Shown: positions 38,122 to 40,408 of the stretch, one piece after another | Layout of the letters: each line of letters begins with the position of its first letter | Numbering within the stretch: position 1 is the stretch's first letter | From: Thermus caliditerrae | Lineage (GTDB): Bacteria; Deinococcota; Deinococci; Deinococcales; Thermaceae | Reading direction: 5' to 3' | Length of the DNA stretch: 40,408 nt | Assembly: GCF_021462525.1 (NCBI RefSeq) | Contig: NZ_JAKEDT010000009.1 | Coordinates: 32,524-72,931, forward strand | Notes under the pieces: model-generated | What the model saw: only the letters and a program-made list of their open reading frames with translations | Databases searched by the model: none | What the model was told of the DNA's origin: nothing | Position numbers and translations under genes: made by a program

Positions 38122-38608
38122 GGTGCCCCTCCCGCCAGGTCTTGCCGGTGATGAGGCTCAGGGCGTGGGGGAGGACGGGGAGGACCGCCTCCAAGGACTC
38201 CCTGGCCCCCTTGGGGCTCCCCGGCAGGTTCAGGATGAGGCTTTTGCCCCGCACCCCCGCCAGGCCCCGGGAAAGGGCCGCCATGGGGGTCTTCTCCAGG
38301 CCCCTAAGGCGCATGAGCTCGGCAAGGCCCGGCACCTCCTTGTCCAGAAGCTCCCGGGTAGCCTCGGGGGTCTTGTCCCGGGGGCTCAGCCCCGTGCCCC
38401 CGTTGGTGAGGATGAGGTCCAAGCCTTCCCGGTCGGCCCAGAGCCGCAACACCTTCTTGATGAGGGGAGGCTCGTCGGGGACCATCTCGTAGGCCGCCAC
38501 CTCGAAGGGCCCAGCCTTTAGGGCCTCGCGGATGGCCAGGTGGGTGGTGTCCTCCCGCTCCCCACGGAAGCCCTTGTCGGACACGGTCAGGATGCCCACG
38601 CGGAACAT
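38114..38608 (-). CDS. Molybdenum cofactor biosynthesis protein (MoaB/MogA family)
   Basis: A 164-residue MoCF-fold protein that binds molybdopterin and, in MogA-type members, adenylylates it before molybdenum insertion. Motifs: VGILTVSDKG at the N-terminus, LILTNGGTGLSPRD in the middle and LILNLPGSPKGARESLEAVLPVLPHAL near the end, all diagnostic. MoaB and MogA cannot be told apart here. The only gene of the molybdenum-cofactor pathway in this window; it lies between the M28 peptidase and the aminotransferase. Confidence 0.93.
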   Translation of the reverse strand: MFRVGILTVSDKGFRGEREDTTHLAIREALKAGPFEVAAYEMVPDEPPLIKKVLRLWADREGLDLILTNGGTGLSPRDKTPEATRELLDKEVPGLAELMRLRGLEKTPMAALSRGLAGVRGKSLILNLPGSPKGARESLEAVLPVLPHALSLITGKTWREGHHE

Positions 38609-38611
38609 TTG

Positions 38612-39496
38612 TCAAGAGCTTACCCCTTGGAAGACCCTTTGCAAAAGGGTGCGGGTGTAGCGCAGGGTGTCCTCGAGGGCTCCTTGGTCCAAATGGACGA
38701 AGGTGTCCGTGGGCCAGTGCCAGTTGGGGGGCACCCCCTGTTCCAGCCGGATCAGGGAAAGGCAGGGAAAGCCCCTTCGCGCCAGGGGCAGGGTGTCGAA
38801 GTAGGCCAGGCGGTAGCGGAGGGGATGGGCTCCTGGGGTTTTTCGGGCCGCATCCAAGAGCGCTCCACGGTAGGGAACATAAAGGAGCATCCCCTCCCCT
38901 TCCGCATAGAAGAGCTCCCCCTGGCCCACGTTGTCCAGGTTGAGGACCAGGGTGCCTGGGGGAAGATGCGGGATCAGGGCCTTGGCCCCCAGGGCCCCCA
39001 CCTCCTCGCAACCCGTGAGGGCTAGGCCCAGGCGCCACCCTTCAGGGGGCTCGGTCTCCAGGAAGAGGGCGGTGGCCACCGCCACCCCGCTCCCATTGTC
39101 GTTGCCCCCTTCCACGTAGGGGGCTTTAAGCTCCCGGTGGAGGAGGAGGGCGGCCTGGGCCAGGAAGTAGAGGCCCACGGGCCACCTTAGGGGAGTGAGG
39201 GCGAGAAGGGGCGCCAGGAAAGCCAGAAGGGCATTCAAGAGGAAGTTGGCCCGGAAGTGGCGCACCCTTTTGGGGTGGTAGAGGAAGAAGGTTTTGGCGG
39301 TGTCCACGTGGGCCATGAGGACCAAGGCCTTTGCCCCCTGGCCCTTCCAGGCCAAGAGGTTGTGCGAAGGGTGGCGGTCCAGGAGGAAGCCCCAGGGCCT
39401 CCAGCCGTTGAAGTAGAGGAAGAAGCCCAGGGCTCCCAGGAGGGGGAGCACGGGGGAAGCGGGGGCGAGCCCTAGGAGGAGGTTGTGAACAGTTGA
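38612..39496 (-). CDS. M28 family zinc peptidase, 5' end probably removed by IS insertion
   Basis: The catalytic domain of an M28 (aminopeptidase Y-type) metallopeptidase. Visible metal residues: LMAHVDTAKT (His, Asp), GGNDNGSGVAVA (bridging Asp), TGCEEVG (catalytic Glu and metal Glu), LDNVG (Asp) and the last His near WHWPTDTFVHLDQG. An internal hydrophobic stretch (near LLNALLAFLAPLLAL) suggests a membrane link. The coding sequence resembles a protein down to SxVHNLLLGL at 39496. Beyond it the frame continues to a GTG at 39550, but through G-run-rich IS-end DNA (Gly/Trp-rich residues), and no good start codon or ribosome site is seen. The native N-terminus is probably beyond the IS. Confidence 0.8.
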   Translation of the reverse strand, partial: STVHNLLLGLAPASPVLPLLGALGFFLYFNGWRPWGFLLDRHPSHNLLAWKGQGAKALVLMAHVDTAKTFFLYHPKRVRHFRANFLLNALLAFLAPLLALTPLRWPVGLYFLAQAALLLHRELKAPYVEGGNDNGSGVAVATALFLETEPPEGWRLGLALTGCEEVGALGAKALIPHLPPGTLVLNLDNVGQGELFYAEGEGMLLYVPYRGALLDAARKTPGAHPLRYRLAYFDTLPLARRGFPCLSLIRLEQGVPPNWHWPTDTFVHLDQGALEDTLRYTRTLLQRVFQGVSS

Positions 39497-39497
39497 C

Positions 39498-40408
39498 CCC
39501 CAACCCCCTCTCCCCACCCCCCACCAAGCCCCGCTCCCAAATCCCGCCACCCCCTACAACCCCCCGTCTGCACCCAGCAAAAGGCTTGAACCCCTACAAT
39601 GCTCCCAGGAGGTCCAGACGTGAAGAGGGGAAAGAAAGGAGAACCCAAGCCCTACACCGGCTTGGAAGCCCTCCTCCTCTTCCCCGACCACGGGGACTAC
39701 GTGGCCACCCTGGGTCACGGGCGTAGCCCGTATCTTGCCCTCATGCGCCGCTTCTCCTCGGCGGTGCGCTACGGGTACAACCGTCTGCTGGAAGGCGAAG
39801 ATCGCAAGGCACTGAAGAGGGAAAGCGGCCCCCTCTGCACCCTCTTCCGCCTCAACACCCGCTACGCAGATGACGCCCTCCTGAAGGCCCAGGCCCTCCT
39901 CACCGCCCAAAGGGAGCTGGGGGAGAACCCCCGCAAGGTGGTCTTCGGGGGGAGGAAACTTCTTGCAGACCTGGCCCGCCTCAAACGGAGCAACCTCCCG
40001 CTCTATGAGCGGAAGAAGGCGGAGTGGCGGGAAAGGCGCAAGGGCACCCTCTACGCCCGTGGGGATAAGAGCAAAAAGGGCAACCCCCACCTGCGCTTGG
40101 TGGTGCAGGACGGAAGCCTCTTCGGGGCCCCTACACCCCAAATGAACCTCTGGCTTCAAATCAACCTGGGGGAAAAGCGCTACGCCTGGGCCCTGGTGAA
40201 GACCTCCCACCCCAGGCTCCAAGCGCTTCTGTCCCGGGTGTATGCCCAGGAGCCCTACAACGTGGAGCTCGTCTTGCGGGAGGGGAGGGTCTACGCCGTC
40301 TTCTCCTGGGAGGAGGAGCTTCCTCCAATCTCCCTCACCCAGGAGGGGGGCGTCCTGGCCCTGGACGTCAACGCCGACCCCTACGGGCTGGCCCTGGCGG
40401 TGGTGAAC
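39498..40408 (+). mobile_element. IS200/IS605-type element, left part (continues past the window)
   Basis: A TnpB-related gene is preceded by about 120 bases that code for nothing and separate it from the M28 peptidase. This non-coding end starts just after TTGAC (39493-39497), similar to the short TTxAC-type target sites of the group. The C-rich plus strand (nine runs of 3-6 C between 39497 and 39565) and imperfect stem CGTCTG / CAGACG (39565-39570, 39615-39620) are its only structure. No tnpA and no terminal inverted repeat are visible; the right end is outside the window. The boundary is inferred. Confidence 0.6.
39620..40408 (+). CDS. TnpB-related protein (IS200/IS605 OrfB-like), partial
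   Basis: Open from a GTG at 39620 to the window edge (263 codons, no stop). AGGAGG is 7 bases before the GTG. The product begins VKRGKKGEPKPYTGLEALLLF, has the N-terminal TnpB-like helical region (SSAVRYGYNRLL), the VVFGGRKLLADL and LYARGDKSKKGNPHLRL segments of the TnpB-related group, and enters the RuvC nuclease domain at VLALDVNADPYGLALAVVN, where Asp at about residue 250 is the first catalytic residue. TnpB proteins are RNA-guided nucleases; the rest of RuvC, the zinc finger and the guide-RNA-coding right end lie outside the window. Activity cannot be judged. Confidence 0.8.
   Translation, partial: MKRGKKGEPKPYTGLEALLLFPDHGDYVATLGHGRSPYLALMRRFSSAVRYGYNRLLEGEDRKALKRESGPLCTLFRLNTRYADDALLKAQALLTAQRELGENPRKVVFGGRKLLADLARLKRSNLPLYERKKAEWRERRKGTLYARGDKSKKGNPHLRLVVQDGSLFGAPTPQMNLWLQINLGEKRYAWALVKTSHPRLQALLSRVYAQEPYNVELVLREGRVYAVFSWEEELPPISLTQEGGVLALDVNADPYGLALAVVN

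Noticed and set aside
39565-39620. CRISPR-like or other short-repeat array at the right end
   Set aside because: CCCCTACAA occurs only twice (39552 and 39592) with no spacer series; no CRISPR array was seen anywhere in the window.

Overview
The window is a gene-dense piece of a chromosome from the genus Thermus or a very close relative. The evidence is the very high G+C at third codon positions, the tightly overlapping genes, several probable leaderless start codons, and a caa3-type cytochrome oxidase locus built from fused genes (CtaA-CtaB, subunit II-cytochrome c, subunit I-III), which is characteristic of Thermus. The species cannot be fixed from the sequence alone.

Layout, left to right. 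(1) 1-8375, minus strand: a compact operon runs from a GNAT/acyl-CoA-ligase-like protein through a TrmH-family RNA methyltransferase, a membrane protein with a DUF4129-like tail, a MoxR AAA+ ATPase and a DUF58 protein. It is followed by groES-groEL, which has its own promoter, a CIRCE-like operator and a terminator. (2) 8424-16768, plus strand: pgi and pckA (central carbon metabolism), then ctaAB, caaB and caaA (heme A synthesis and the caa3 terminal oxidase), closed by a terminator. (3) 16789-17792: an orphan metal-hydrolase-like gene and a tRNA-Lys/Glu/Val cluster with a clear promoter. (4) 17819-24530, minus strand: pstS-pstC-pstA-pstB phosphate transporter, then an MFS transporter, recF and a DciA-like (DUF721) gene in close succession. 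(5) 24516-26527, minus: a DUF1385 membrane protein and mnmA. (6) 26568-30136: leucyl aminopeptidase, a Fur-family regulator, a small FtsB-like membrane/coiled-coil protein, an unrecognised 86-residue protein, and a LysR regulator. (7) 30230-36950, plus: aceE-aceF (pyruvate dehydrogenase E1 and E2), hemC, a second Fur-family regulator and folC. (8) 36991-39496, minus: an M28 peptidase, a MoaB/MogA protein and a class I aminotransferase. (9) 39498-40408: the left part of an IS200/IS605-type element carrying a TnpB-related gene that runs off the window.

How the genes fit together: most are core housekeeping functions (chaperonin, gluconeogenesis/glycolysis, aerobic respiration, phosphate uptake, tRNA thiolation, heme and folate synthesis). 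No CRISPR array, prophage, toxin-antitoxin module or recognisable defence island is visible, and no gene-free stretch exceeds about 200 bases. The accessory material is limited to the IS at the right edge, which appears to have cut off the 5' end of the M28 peptidase gene.

Most interesting points: the GNAT protein whose ligase half seems to have lost its phosphohistidine loop and most of its ATP-grasp domain; the mirror-image leaderless promoter pair between that gene and pgi; a perfect palindrome on the lysR start codon facing aceEF; a DciA-like protein with a zinc ribbon encoded next to recF; and the IS end, which has an extremely G-run-rich strand. None of these amounts to a clearly new system. 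They are specific leads.
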